A DNA stretch of 64,000 nucleotides. Source: Sphingobium sp. V4. GTDB taxonomy: Bacteria; Pseudomonadota; Alphaproteobacteria; Sphingomonadales; Sphingomonadaceae. The position numbers were made by a program, and so were the translations under genes. The stretch lies in assembly GCF_029590555.1 (NCBI RefSeq), contig NZ_CP081001.1, positions 496,001-560,000 on the forward strand. The letters are read 5' to 3'. The notes beneath the pieces were generated by a model, which saw only the letters and a program-made list of their open reading frames with translations, did no database searches and had not been told where the DNA came from. Below, one piece after another: positions 25,615 through 35,151 of this stretch; positions within the stretch are counted from its first letter, which is position 1; the number at the start of each line of letters is the position of its first letter.

Positions 25615-26592
25615 ATGCTGCTGCCGGCCGTTGCTGCGGGAATGATGATGATGGGTGCGCAGGCGGAAGCCGAGACACCGCGACTGGCCATGGCCGCCGT
25701 TGCCGAGGGGGCGGCGTTGCAGGACACCGCGCCCGCTGCCGGAACGCCGCCACCCCCCGTCGTGCCGACCGTTCCGCCGGCCGCGAATGGGGCCGGCGCC
25801 ACGCAGGACATCGTCGTTACCGGGGAGAAGGGCGCGCCCAAGGGCGATCCGCTGGAACAGCTGAACGCCAAGAGCTTCGAAGCGGTGCAGTCGGTCGACA
25901 AGGCGGTCGTCGAGCCGGTGGCCAAGGCCTATAACAAGGGTCTGCCGCGTCCGGTGCGCAAGGGGTTGCGCAACTTCTTCTCCAATCTGGGCGAGCCAGT
26001 GGTCGCCGCCGCCTATCTGTTGCAGTTCAAGCCGGGCAAGGCAGCGGAGACGGTCGGCCGCTTCGGCGTCAATTCGACGCTGGGTTTCTTGGGCCTCTTC
26101 GATGTCGCCAAGCGCAAGCCCTTCCACCTGCCCCACCGGAATAACGGCCTTGCAAACACGCTGGGCTATTATGGCGTGAAGCCCGGTCCCTATATGTATC
26201 TGCCTATCGTCGGCCCGACCACGCTGCGCGACATCATTGGCGATACGGTGGACAAGATGGTGCTGCCCTTCATCGCCGGCGATCCCTTTACCCGGCCGGC
26301 CTATGTCCTCCCGACGACGATCCTCAACCAGCTGGGCGAGCGCGCTGCTTTCGACGAGACGATCCAGGCGATCCGCAAGGAGGATGACCCCTATACGGTC
26401 TATCGCGAGCTGTATCTGAAGCAGCGGCAGGCGGAGATCGACGCGCTGCATGGGCGCGCGCCGGCCGAGCCGATCGTGCCCATCTATGGCGAGGATATGC
26501 CGACGCCGGGCAAGAAGAACGCGCCCAAGGTGACGATCCCGGATCGGGACGGACCGGACATGAATGAGCCGGAGACGGACCAGCCGCAATAA
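25615..26592 (+). CDS. mlaA: MlaA (VacJ)-like outer membrane lipid-transport protein without lipobox
   Basis: Matches MlaA, which removes misplaced phospholipids from the outer leaflet: DPLEQLNAKSFEAVQSVDKA, RPVRKGLRNFFSNLGEPV, FGVNSTLGFLGLFDVA, TLGYYGVKPGPYMYLPIVG and DPYTVYRELYLK. MlaA is normally a lipoprotein, but this sequence has no cysteine at all. It starts with a plausible cleavable signal (MLLPAVAAGMMMMGAQAEA). A Pro-rich linker then ends in QDIVVTGEKG, which looks like a TonB-box peptide of sphingomonad receptors. ATG 25549 in frame is an alternative start. It ends at a bidirectional terminator shared with the glutamate dehydrogenase gene. Confidence 0.88.
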   Translation: MLLPAVAAGMMMMGAQAEAETPRLAMAAVAEGAALQDTAPAAGTPPPPVVPTVPPAANGAGATQDIVVTGEKGAPKGDPLEQLNAKSFEAVQSVDKAVVEPVAKAYNKGLPRPVRKGLRNFFSNLGEPVVAAAYLLQFKPGKAAETVGRFGVNSTLGFLGLFDVAKRKPFHLPHRNNGLANTLGYYGVKPGPYMYLPIVGPTTLRDIIGDTVDKMVLPFIAGDPFTRPAYVLPTTILNQLGERAAFDETIQAIRKEDDPYTVYRELYLKQRQAEIDALHGRAPAEPIVPIYGEDMPTPGKKNAPKVTIPDRDGPDMNEPETDQPQ

Positions 26593-26640
26593 GCGCGCGG
26601 ATTGGAAACGACGGAACGACGTAAAGTCATCCGACTCCAC

Positions 26641-26680
26641 AAAAAAGGGGCGCCATCCTCATGGAGGGCGCCCCTTTTTT
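26641..26680. terminator. Bidirectional rho-independent terminator
   Basis: GGGGCGCC (26647-26654) pairs with GGCGCCCC (26667-26674). Six A precede and six T follow, so it can stop the mlaA-like transcript on plus and the glutamate dehydrogenase transcript on minus. Confidence 0.9.
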
Positions 26681-26693
26681 CATGACCGGGAGA

Positions 26694-29600
26694 TTAGCGC
26701 CCCAGCAGTCCGCGCGCCTGACCCGCGATTTCGGCCAACATCGCGACATTGGGCGTCGCGGCCGCCTTGGCGCGCTGGACGAGCGTGCGGAACTGGCGGA
26801 CGCGCGCGCCCTTGGCCTGGAGCCACTGCTCGACATGGGTGGCGATGTCCTGGCCCTTCCCCTGGGCGAGGAAGTCGAGCCGTACCTGCTGCATGTCGCG
26901 GGCGACGCCGGAGATGAGCAGGCGTTCCCAGGGATCGGTCGGCTCCATCCGCGCGGCGGCGGACTGGACCCAGTCGATGCCGACCGCTTCGCCCAGATGG
27001 GTGAAGGCGCGGGTGAGTGCGATTTCGTCCACGTCCATGCGCGCGGCGAGCGCGGCGATGCCCACCGCGCCGTCGAGCTTGAACAGCCCGGCGGTGCGCA
27101 GCGCCAGCGCTTCGGGCGCGCCGAGACCGAGCAGGCGGTCGGTGACGGCATTGGTGCGCCGCTGCGCCTCGCTGGTCAGCAGGTCGTCGACCTGGGCGGC
27201 GAGCTTGCCGACGCCCGCGGCCAGTCGCTCATGGCCCTGCGCCGGCAGCGTGCCGGTGGGCAGGGCGCGCAATATGTCGGCGATCTGCGCGCGCATCCCC
27301 CCGGCAATATCGCTGAACAGGGCAAGGCGCGCCCCTTCGGACATCTCGGCCGCGTCGATGTCCGCCCACAGCGTGCCGATGTCGTAGAGACGTTCGGCGA
27401 TCAGGAAGGCGCTGGCGAGATCGGCGAGCGAGCAGCCCTCCTCTTCCGCCAGTTCGAAGGGATGGATGAGGCCGAGGCGGTTGACGATGCGGTTCGCGAC
27501 CTTGGTGGCGATGATCTCCTTCCTCAGCGCATGGGCGGCGATCGCGTCGGCTTCCTTCTGCTGCATGGCAGGGGGGAAGGCGGCGGCGAGTTCGCTGCCC
27601 ATGGTCACGTCGGTGGCGAGGTCGCCCTGTTCGATCGCATCCTGAAGCGCCAGCTTGGCCGTGGACAGCAGCACGGCGAGTTCGGGGCGCGTCAGCCCCT
27701 GGCCGTCCTGGCCACGCCGCAGCAACTGGTCGTTGGCGGCCAGCCCCTCCACCTGCCGGTCGAGCCGGCCGCTTTCCTCGAACGTCTCGATCAGGCGGAC
27801 ATAGGAGGCGAGGTCGGCGGCGCCACCGGCTTCGGCGATGGACAGGCCCAGCGCCTGGAGGCGGTTATCCTCCAGCACGATGTCGGCCACCGCGTCGGTC
27901 ATGCTTTCCAGCAGCCGGTTGCGCTCCTCGAAGGGCAGGCGGCCTTCGGCCATTTCCTTGTTGAGCGCGATCTTGATGTTGACCTCATTGTCCGAGCAGT
28001 CGACGCCGGCCGAATTGTCGATGAAGTCGGTGTTGATGCGGCCGCCCTGCAACGAGAAGGCGATGCGGCCGGCCTGGGTGACGCCCAGGTTCGCGCCTTC
28101 GCCGACCACCTTTACGCGCAGCTGTTCGGCATTGATGCGCAACCGGTCGTTGGCCGGATCGCCGACATCGCCGTGGCTTTGCGCGGCGGCCTTCACATAG
28201 GTGCCGATGCCGCCGAACCAGAGAAGGTCGGCCGGAGCCTTCAGGATGGCGGAGATGAGCGCCGTCGGTTCCATTTCCGTTTCGGTCACGCCCAGGATTG
28301 CCTGGACTTCCGGGGTCAGGGGCACGCTTTTCAGGCTGCGCGAAAAGACGCCGCCGCCAGCGGAAATGAGCGACTTGTCATAATCCTCCCAGCTGGAACG
28401 GGGCAGCTGGAACAGCCGGTTGCGTTCGTCCCAGCTCCTGGCCGGATCGGGTGCGGGGTCGAAGAAGATGTGACGATGGTCGAAGGCAGCGACCAGCTTG
28501 ATCGACTTGCTGAGCAGCATCCCGTTGCCGAACACGTCGCCCGACATGTCGCCGCAACCCACGACCTGCACCGGTTCGTTCTGCACGTCGACGCCCATTT
28601 CGGCGAAGTGGCGCTGGACGCTGATCCACGCGCCGCGCGCGGTGATGCCCATCGCCTTGTGGTCATAGCCGTTGGAGCCGCCGCTGGCGAAGGCGTCGCC
28701 CAGCCAGAATTTGCGGTCGAGCGCGATGGCGTTGGCGACGTCGCTGAAGGTCGCCGTGCCCTTGTCGGCGGCGACCACGAAATAGGGGTCTTCGCCGTCG
28801 TGAATGACCACCTGCGGCGGGTGCTTCACCTTGTCGTTGACGATATTGTCCGTGACCGACAGCAGGGCGCGGATGAAGATGCGGTAGCTTTCGGTGCCTT
28901 CCGCCAGCCAGGCGTCGCGGTCGATCTGCGGATTGGGCAATTGCTTGGGATAGAAGCCGCCCTTCGCGCCGGTCGGCACGATGACGGCATTCTTCACCCG
29001 CTGCGCCTTCATCAGGCCCAATATTTCGGTGCGGAAGTCGTCGCGCCGGTCGGACCAGCGCAAGCCGCCGCGGGCCACCGGGCCGGCGCGCAGATGGATG
29101 CCCTCGACGCGCGGGGAATAGACCCAGATTTCGCGCCACGGAAGCGGGGCGGGCAGGCCCGGGATCTGCGCGCTGTCCAGCTTGAAGGCGATGGCCTCTG
29201 CCGCTGCCTTGCTGAAGAAATTGGTGCGCAGCGTGGCGGTGACGACCGCGCGCAGCAGGCGCAGCACGCGATCCTCGTCGATCGCGGTCACATGGTCGAG
29301 GCCGGCGTCGATCGCCGCCTGCGCCTGCGCTATCCTCTCGTTTGCGCCGTCGCGCGCGGCGGGATCATGCAGCGCCTCGAACAGGGTGACGAGGCTGGCA
29401 GCGACATCCTGTGCGCGGCGCAGCGTTTCGGCGACGGTCGCCATGCCATAGGCCATTCCGGTCTGGCGCAGATAGCGGTAGAGCGAGCGGAACAGCACCA
29501 CCGAACGGGGCGTCAGGCCGGCGGTCACGATCAGTTCGTTCAGCCGGTCATTTTCGGCATGGCCCTCCAGCACCTGGGCGATGGCTTCGGTCACGATTTC

Positions 29601-31358
29601 GGCGCGGTCCACCACCGCCTGCGCGTTGCCACCGGCGGGCAGTTCCAACACGAAGCGCTGGACATGGCCCAGTCCGCCATTTTCGAGTGCCGTCGTCATC
29701 TCCTCGATCACGCGGAAGCCGAAATTCTCGAAGGCGGGCACGACTTCGGATAGGGCCGTGGTGTGGTGGCTGTAGAGCTTGAGGCGCAGCCGTTCGGCGC
29801 TGTCCTCCGGATTGCGGTAGATGCGAATCGACTTGTCGCCCGCGCCCGACAGGCCGTGGAGCAAGCGGATGTCGATCGCGGCCTCGACCGGGCCGGCGCC
29901 GTTGCGATAGGCGAGGGGAAAGCCCGGCGCGAAGCGCTGCGCCAGCGCAGCGGCGCGGCCCGCTTCCTCGGTCGCGGCCAGCGCTTCCTCCACGGCGGGC
30001 ACCCAGCCGCGCACCATCTGCTTGAGCTGCTGGTCGAGCGCGGCGTCATCCGGCACGACGCCGCCATCGCGCAGGTCGAGCGTGATGCGCAGCAGGGCGA
30101 GGCCGCCTTCCTCCAGCGCGATCGACCAGCTGAGCACCGGACCGTTCGCCGCCCGGGCCAGCATGTCCTGAATGGCGGTGCGGCGCGCGGTCGACAATTC
30201 GTCGCGCGGCAGCCAGACGAAGGCGTAGAGGTGGCGTGCGAGCGCGCTGGTGGCGAGCGCCAGCTGCGGGCGCGGCCGGTCGCTGAGCGACATAAAGGTC
30301 AGCGCCAGCCGCTCCAGCGTTTCGCGATCGAAACCGATGGTGATGTCATGGGGCAGGGCGGTCAGCGCATGAGCCAGAGTCTTGCCGGCATGGCCGGCCG
30401 GATCGAAACCGAACTTGTCCATCAGCGTGGACAGGGCCGACCGGAGCAGCGGCACTTTGTCCGGGGTCGCCGACAGGCCGGAACTGGTCCACATGCCGGC
30501 ATGGATCGACAGTGCCGTCACCTCCCTGCCTTCGCGCAGGGGCACGATGACGAGGTCGAGCAGGACATGGCGATGCACGCGCGAGAGGCGGCTCGACTTG
30601 ACGATCAGCGGCGTGCGCTTGCCCTCCTCGAACCAGACGAAGGCGGCCTCCAGCGAAGCAGGTGCGATCAGCGGCTTGTCATGACGGGTGCAGATGCCCA
30701 GCCGGGCCACGCTGCTGCCGTCGCGGCGGATGATTTCATGGCCGACCTGGGTGAAGTGGCGGGCGAGGAACCAGCGCAGCAGCGCGGCGCCTTCCTCATC
30801 GGGCACTGCATCGGCATCATTGGCCATGGCGGTCTGCATCGGCGCCCAGTCGGCGACGGTCGCGCGCACGTCGGCGAGCGTGTCCTCCAGCGCCTTTTCC
30901 AGCGCCCGGCGCGCCTTGGCGTCGGCCCGGTCGGCCTCGATATAGATCATCGATTCCCGGCGCGCGCCCGGCGCGTCGTCATCCAGAATCGCCGACAATG
31001 CGCCCGCGCCGTCGCGCGCGACGGAAAGCACCGGATGCAGCAGGCGGTGGATGGTGATGTCGGCGGCCGCCAGCGTGTTGGCGATCGAATCCACCAGGAA
31101 GGGCATGTCGTCATTGACGAGGGCGATACGCATGAAGCGGCCGGTCGCGCCTTCGCCCAGCGTTTCGACGGCAATCGCCGGCACACCGGGCTTGCGGCCA
31201 TTGGCCGTGCGGCCCAGGAACGCCGCCGCCGCGGCGACGGCCGCGCTGTCGAACCCTTCCCGTTCGCCGGGCAGGGCGCTGCGCGCCAGCGCTTCTTCCA
31301 GCGCCTCGCGGATGAATGTGTCGACTTCCTTGATCTTCGTATCTGCCAGCGCCGTCAT
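26694..31358 (-). CDS. Large NAD-dependent glutamate dehydrogenase
   Basis: A 1554-residue enzyme of the 180-kDa class that deaminates glutamate to 2-oxoglutarate. The long N-terminal half contains regulatory ACT-like segments (FMRIALVNDDMPFLVDSIANT). The catalytic core is in the middle, with GLRWSDRRDDFRTEILGLM, PTGAKGGFYPKQLP and the nucleotide-binding VVGCGDMSGDVFGNGM, and a C-terminal helical domain follows. The length agrees with other alphaproteobacterial members. Single gene, with the terminator 13 bp after its stop. It connects amino-acid nitrogen to the TCA cycle. Confidence 0.96.
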   Translation of the reverse strand: MTALADTKIKEVDTFIREALEEALARSALPGEREGFDSAAVAAAAAFLGRTANGRKPGVPAIAVETLGEGATGRFMRIALVNDDMPFLVDSIANTLAAADITIHRLLHPVLSVARDGAGALSAILDDDAPGARRESMIYIEADRADAKARRALEKALEDTLADVRATVADWAPMQTAMANDADAVPDEEGAALLRWFLARHFTQVGHEIIRRDGSSVARLGICTRHDKPLIAPASLEAAFVWFEEGKRTPLIVKSSRLSRVHRHVLLDLVIVPLREGREVTALSIHAGMWTSSGLSATPDKVPLLRSALSTLMDKFGFDPAGHAGKTLAHALTALPHDITIGFDRETLERLALTFMSLSDRPRPQLALATSALARHLYAFVWLPRDELSTARRTAIQDMLARAANGPVLSWSIALEEGGLALLRITLDLRDGGVVPDDAALDQQLKQMVRGWVPAVEEALAATEEAGRAAALAQRFAPGFPLAYRNGAGPVEAAIDIRLLHGLSGAGDKSIRIYRNPEDSAERLRLKLYSHHTTALSEVVPAFENFGFRVIEEMTTALENGGLGHVQRFVLELPAGGNAQAVVDRAEIVTEAIAQVLEGHAENDRLNELIVTAGLTPRSVVLFRSLYRYLRQTGMAYGMATVAETLRRAQDVAASLVTLFEALHDPAARDGANERIAQAQAAIDAGLDHVTAIDEDRVLRLLRAVVTATLRTNFFSKAAAEAIAFKLDSAQIPGLPAPLPWREIWVYSPRVEGIHLRAGPVARGGLRWSDRRDDFRTEILGLMKAQRVKNAVIVPTGAKGGFYPKQLPNPQIDRDAWLAEGTESYRIFIRALLSVTDNIVNDKVKHPPQVVIHDGEDPYFVVAADKGTATFSDVANAIALDRKFWLGDAFASGGSNGYDHKAMGITARGAWISVQRHFAEMGVDVQNEPVQVVGCGDMSGDVFGNGMLLSKSIKLVAAFDHRHIFFDPAPDPARSWDERNRLFQLPRSSWEDYDKSLISAGGGVFSRSLKSVPLTPEVQAILGVTETEMEPTALISAILKAPADLLWFGGIGTYVKAAAQSHGDVGDPANDRLRINAEQLRVKVVGEGANLGVTQAGRIAFSLQGGRINTDFIDNSAGVDCSDNEVNIKIALNKEMAEGRLPFEERNRLLESMTDAVADIVLEDNRLQALGLSIAEAGGAADLASYVRLIETFEESGRLDRQVEGLAANDQLLRRGQDGQGLTRPELAVLLSTAKLALQDAIEQGDLATDVTMGSELAAAFPPAMQQKEADAIAAHALRKEIIATKVANRIVNRLGLIHPFELAEEEGCSLADLASAFLIAERLYDIGTLWADIDAAEMSEGARLALFSDIAGGMRAQIADILRALPTGTLPAQGHERLAAGVGKLAAQVDDLLTSEAQRRTNAVTDRLLGLGAPEALALRTAGLFKLDGAVGIAALAARMDVDEIALTRAFTHLGEAVGIDWVQSAAARMEPTDPWERLLISGVARDMQQVRLDFLAQGKGQDIATHVEQWLQAKGARVRQFRTLVQRAKAAATPNVAMLAEIAGQARGLLGR

Positions 31359-31681
31359 TCGCTCACCTCTCAGCGCGGGTGGGCCCCGCTTGCCTGTCGA
31401 AACGGAGGAGACGCTGGATGGCCGCCATGCGACTCCCCGGTATTGGAGCGCCTATATGCGCCCGAGTGGCGGACGGCTCAAGTCGAGAGTGAAACAAAAT
31501 TTCCAGCGCGTGAAATAATATGATGCATCGCACAAACGGCCCTGCGCCTCGCGGCGGGGCTGTGTGGATGGTCGCGACTATGAATCCGGAGCGCGGGCCT
31601 GTCGAGCGCCGATCCGGACGGCGGGAAAGCATTTCGCGGCGAATGACGGCGGCGCGACGGCCAGAGATGCCGGGGCGATCG
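31359..31681. other. Intergenic region upstream of glutamate dehydrogenase
   Basis: 323 bp without a supportable gene. An AT-rich patch near 31490-31520 is the best candidate for a minus-strand promoter of the dehydrogenase gene, but I could not define -35/-10 boxes. Short plus-strand frames lack a ribosome site. Confidence 0.45.
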
Positions 31682-32983
31682 TCAATGGGCGGCGGCGGCG
31701 ATTACGCGCTGGCCAAGGTCTGAATCTTCGGGCAGGGCGCCGACCAGCGACAGGGAGCCGTCGACTTCGCGGCGGGCCACCACCACCGCGAACCCGTCCG
31801 CATCGGTCGTGATCGCCAGCGGATCGAGCGGGGCGGCCGCCTTCATTGCCGTCCGGGCCAGTTGGCGCTTGTCGGGACGTGCAGGCTGGGCGGAGCGGCG
31901 CAGCGCGCGCTCGTCGCGGACCACAGCCTTCAGCCCGCCGACATAGGTGGCGAGATATTCGGCGAATTTTCCGACGCCCAGGCCATTAGCGAACGCATGT
32001 TCGAGCGCGGTGGCATATTCGGTGATGCGCGTCTTGTCATAGGTCGCGCCGAAGACCAGCTTGATGACAGCGGTCATCGGGCTGCGGGCCTGCCCCTTGA
32101 TGCCATAGTCGGCCAGCAGTTCGGCATAATCGTCGGGCCGGGCGCGCGCGACCAGCGAGAAATCATAGGCCAGGCTGACGGCGCGGTAGAGGGCGGCATG
32201 GCTGCGCGCCTCGCTGATCCGAACCCGCGCGGCGCCGTCGCGCGCCAGCGCCAGCCAGTCGGCCAGCGAGGCGTCGTCGCCCGGACACTCCATGCCGGCC
32301 AGGTCCAGCGTGTCGTCATCCTCCTCGTCCGCATCGAAGGTCGAAGCGGGCGCGCTGGCCGGGCCGTCGGCCCAGACCGGCGTCACGGGGACGGGCGCGG
32401 GCGCGGTGCGCAGCGCTTCGCCGACTTCCTGCTCCAGCGACTGGAGCACGTCGTCGGTCGCTACTTCCTTCCAGTTGATGACGCCGAACACGAAGTCGAT
32501 CGTGTCGCCATCGGACGAAAAGGGCATCAATATGCCGCGATAGAGGATTTCCGCGCCGCGCTGGTTGATGAATTCGGCTTCGAACCCGATCGGCGCGGCA
32601 TTGGCGATGATCTGCAGATAATGGTCGGTCAGTCGCGACAGCAGCGAACGCGCCGGCACGTCGTTGATGAAGCCGATCGCACCCTCGATCTCGCATTCCT
32701 GGCGCAATGCCGAGCCGAGATAGGCGACCGCGGGATTTTCCATCCCCGTGCTGAAGTCGAGCAGGACGCTGTAGGGACCGAAATCCTCCAGTTGCTCGGG
32801 CGAGAGATCCTCGATCGAGGGCAGCGCGCGATCACCCAGCAGCGACGCCCAATAATTATAGGCGCGCACCTGCATCCGCCGTTCGTCCGAACCGACGGCC
32901 GGCGGTGTCTCGATCGCCGCATCATCGGCATGATCGAAATCATCCTGGTCGTTGGCGACGTCGCGCCCCCGCAGAGTGTCCAT
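31682..32983 (-). CDS. PAS_5-domain protein with uncharacterised C-terminal region
   Basis: A 433-residue cytoplasmic protein. After an acidic leader, residues about 35-180 match the alphaproteobacterial PAS_5 family (YWASLLGDRALPSIEDLSPE, FGPYSVLLDFSTGMENPAVAYLG, LLSRLTDHYLQIIANAAPIGFEAEF). A Pro/Ala and acidic linker (about 185-230) leads to a helical C-terminal region that I do not recognise (DYGIKGQARSPMTAVIKLVFG). No output domain (HTH, kinase, GGDEF) is visible. The ATG at 32983 was preferred to the start 18 bp upstream. It is next to the tRNA-Thr that carries the island. Confidence 0.75.
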   Translation of the reverse strand: MDTLRGRDVANDQDDFDHADDAAIETPPAVGSDERRMQVRAYNYWASLLGDRALPSIEDLSPEQLEDFGPYSVLLDFSTGMENPAVAYLGSALRQECEIEGAIGFINDVPARSLLSRLTDHYLQIIANAAPIGFEAEFINQRGAEILYRGILMPFSSDGDTIDFVFGVINWKEVATDDVLQSLEQEVGEALRTAPAPVPVTPVWADGPASAPASTFDADEEDDDTLDLAGMECPGDDASLADWLALARDGAARVRISEARSHAALYRAVSLAYDFSLVARARPDDYAELLADYGIKGQARSPMTAVIKLVFGATYDKTRITEYATALEHAFANGLGVGKFAEYLATYVGGLKAVVRDERALRRSAQPARPDKRQLARTAMKAAAPLDPLAITTDADGFAVVVARREVDGSLSLVGALPEDSDLGQRVIAAAAH

Positions 32984-33143
32984 CCGGTCGGTCCCTAACA
33001 CAGGTCAAAATCGTTCCTCAGGACTCGACATTGGCACGGGATGGTAAAGGGGGGGTAAATGCGGCGGCGCCATAAAAGGATGCGACCGATGCAATTTGCC
33101 GGCTTGTGCGTCGCCCCAACCGCTGTTATCAGCCCGCCCCGAC

Positions 33144-33219
33144 GCCGCTTTAGCTCAGTTGGTAGAGCACATCATTCGTAATGATGGGGTCACGTGTTCG
33201 AGTCACGTAAGCGGCACCA
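33144..33219 (+). tRNA. tRNA-Thr (anticodon CGT)
   Basis: A 76-nt cloverleaf. Acceptor GCCGCTT pairs with AAGCGGC, D arm GCTC/GAGC, anticodon stem CATCA/TGATG around loop TTCGTAA (anticodon CGT), T arm ACGTG/CACGT with loop TTCGAGT, and encoded CCA end. Its 3' end serves as the insertion site of the downstream island. Confidence 0.97.
33200..33219 (+). repeat. attL-like direct repeat (tRNA 3' end)
   Basis: The 20 bases from the T-loop to CCA of tRNA-Thr recur, imperfectly, at 40758-40776. Integration of this sort rebuilds the tRNA 3' end at one border. Confidence 0.75.
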
Positions 33220-33332
33220 GATCTGCCCTTTTCGAGGGGCCTGAAACCTCGAAAAACCCCTGAAAAACTGGTATAATTGGGCATCGGCTTTCCGGTGTCG
33301 TCTGCTCCTATCCACCCCTATCCGGGTGATTT

Positions 33333-33381
33333 GGGGGCCTCGAATTGGGGGCCTTTTTGACATTTTTGAGTCGAGGCCCCC
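33333..33381. repeat. Inverted repeat in front of the integrase fragment
   Basis: GGGGGCCTCGA (33333-33343) pairs with TCGAGGCCCCC (33371-33381), three bases before the integrase ATG. A shorter pair, TTTTCGAGG (33229-33237) with CCTCGAAAA (33247-33255), lies just after the tRNA. These may be a tRNA terminator and integrase regulatory or recombinase arm sites. Confidence 0.55.
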
Positions 33382-33383
33382 AG

Positions 33384-33523
33384 ATGCTTACAACGGTTCA
33401 GATCAATGCCCTCAAACCCAGGGAGAAGCCTTACAAGGTCGCTGACGAGAAGGGTCTGTACCTACTTGTCTCGCCCTCTGGCTCCTATCTGTGGCGGGTG
33501 AAGTTCCGGTTTCACGGTATTGA
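33384..33523 (+). pseudogene. N-terminal fragment of a DUF4102 tyrosine integrase
   Basis: The peptide MLTTVQINALKPREKPYKVA and the following GLYLLVSPSGSYLWRVKFRF match the arm-binding N-terminal domain of P4-type integrases. The match ends at HGID where the IS21 element begins; the frame then runs into the element and stops at 33563. The catalytic domain is not found on the far side of the insertion, so more than the insertion has been lost. This explains why the island is fixed. Confidence 0.8.
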
Positions 33524-33635
33524 TGTGGATCGGCGTGCAAAAAGGACCCCGTTAGCGGGGTGATCGGCGTCTAAAAGGGACCCCTCATTTCGATAGCTTA
33601 CACAGTCGCGTGGAAGTTCATGCGGCGAGATCGGG

Positions 33636-35151
33636 ATGTTGGTTTTGGAGACAGTGGTTCGTATCCGGCGTGAGTATGCCGGCGGGAAGGCGATCAAGGC
33701 GATCGCGCGTGATCTGCATGTGTCGCGGAAGGTGATCCGCAAGGCGATCCGGGCGCCGGAAGGCGCATTTGATTATCGACGCAAGGTTCAGCCGCTACCG
33801 CGGATTGGTCCATTTCATGATCGTCTTGATGTGCTGCTGGAAGAGAATGAGTTGCTGGGCCGACGTGACCGGCTTCGGATGACCCGTATCCACGACCTTT
33901 TGGTGCGTGAGGGTTTCGAAGGCTCCTACGATGCCGTGCGTCGCTATGCGGCACGGTGGAAGGTCGAGCGGCGCAGGAATGTCGGCGATGGGACGACTGC
34001 CTTTATTCCGATGCTGTTCCAGCCCGGCGAGGCCTACCAGTTCGACTGGAGCCACGAGGATGTCGAGATCGACGGCAAGCCGATGCGGGTAAAGGTCGCG
34101 CATATGCGGCTGTGCGCATCGCGGGCGGTGTATGTCCGGGCCTATCCCCGCGAGAGCCAGGAGATGCTGTTTGACGCGCATGCGCGCGGCTTTGCCTTTT
34201 TCGGTGGCGTGCCCAAGCGCGGCATCTACGATAATATGAAGACGGCGGTGACGAGCGTGTTCACCGGCAAGGAGCGGGTGTTCAACCGGCGGTTCCTGAT
34301 CATGGCCGACCATTATATGGTCGAGCCCACGGCCTGCTCGCCGGCGGCGGGCTGGGAGAAGGGCCAGGTCGAGAACCAGGTGCAGACGATCCGAGGGCGC
34401 TTCTTCCAGCCCCGTTTGCGGTTCGCCAGCCTTGAGGAGCTCAATGGCTGGCTGGAAAGCCGAGTGCCGGCGCTGGGCCGAACGGCAGGCGCATCCTGAG
34501 CAGGGCGAACAGACCGTGGCGCAGATGCTGGAGATGGAACGCCCTGCATTGCAACCGATGCTGGGGCCGTTCGACGGCTTCAACGAGAGCGAGCATGGCG
34601 TGTCGGGCACCTGCCTGATCAGCTACGATCGCAACCGATACTCGGTTCTCTCAACGGTGGCACGACGCACGGTGCAGGTCCGGGCCTATGCCGACCGCAT
34701 TGTCGTGCGATGCGATGATGAGGTCGTTGCCGAGCATCCCCGCTTCTTCGGGCGGAACCGCACGATCTATGATCCCTGGCACTATCTGCCGGTGCTGGCC
34801 CGCAAGCCCGGCGCTTTGCGCAACGGCGCCCCCTTCCAGGACTGGGAGCTGCCGCCAGCACTGGCTCGGTTACGCCGCAAGCTGGGCAACAGCGATGATG
34901 CTGACCGGCGGTTCGTGCGCGTGCTGGCGGCCGTGCTGACCGACGGTCTGGAACTCGTCGAGGCCGCCGTGCGGGAGGCGCTGGCGACCGGCACGGCAAG
35001 CGACGATCTGATCCTCAACATCCTGGCACGGCGCCGCGAACCGCCGCGACCGCTGACGATCGTCACTTCGGAGGACAATGCCCTGCGGCATCCGCCGATC
35101 GCCGACTGTGCCCGTTACGACCAACTGAGGAACTTCCATGCAGCGGCATGA
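33636..35151 (+). pseudogene. istA: IS21 transposase IstA, frameshifted
   Basis: The first 287 residues contain an N-terminal helix-turn-helix (AIARDLHVSRKVIRKAIR) and the DDE core: Asp137 in YQFDWSH, Asp199 in GIYDN and the Glu in EKGQVENQ. The frame then ends at 34499. The rest of IstA continues in another frame (ECRRWAERQAHPEQGEQ onward) to 35151. One extra C in AGCC at 34460-34461 accounts for the change: removing it gives WLESECRRWAERQ. The transposase is therefore split, though its catalytic residues are all in the first part. Its end overlaps istB. Confidence 0.85.
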
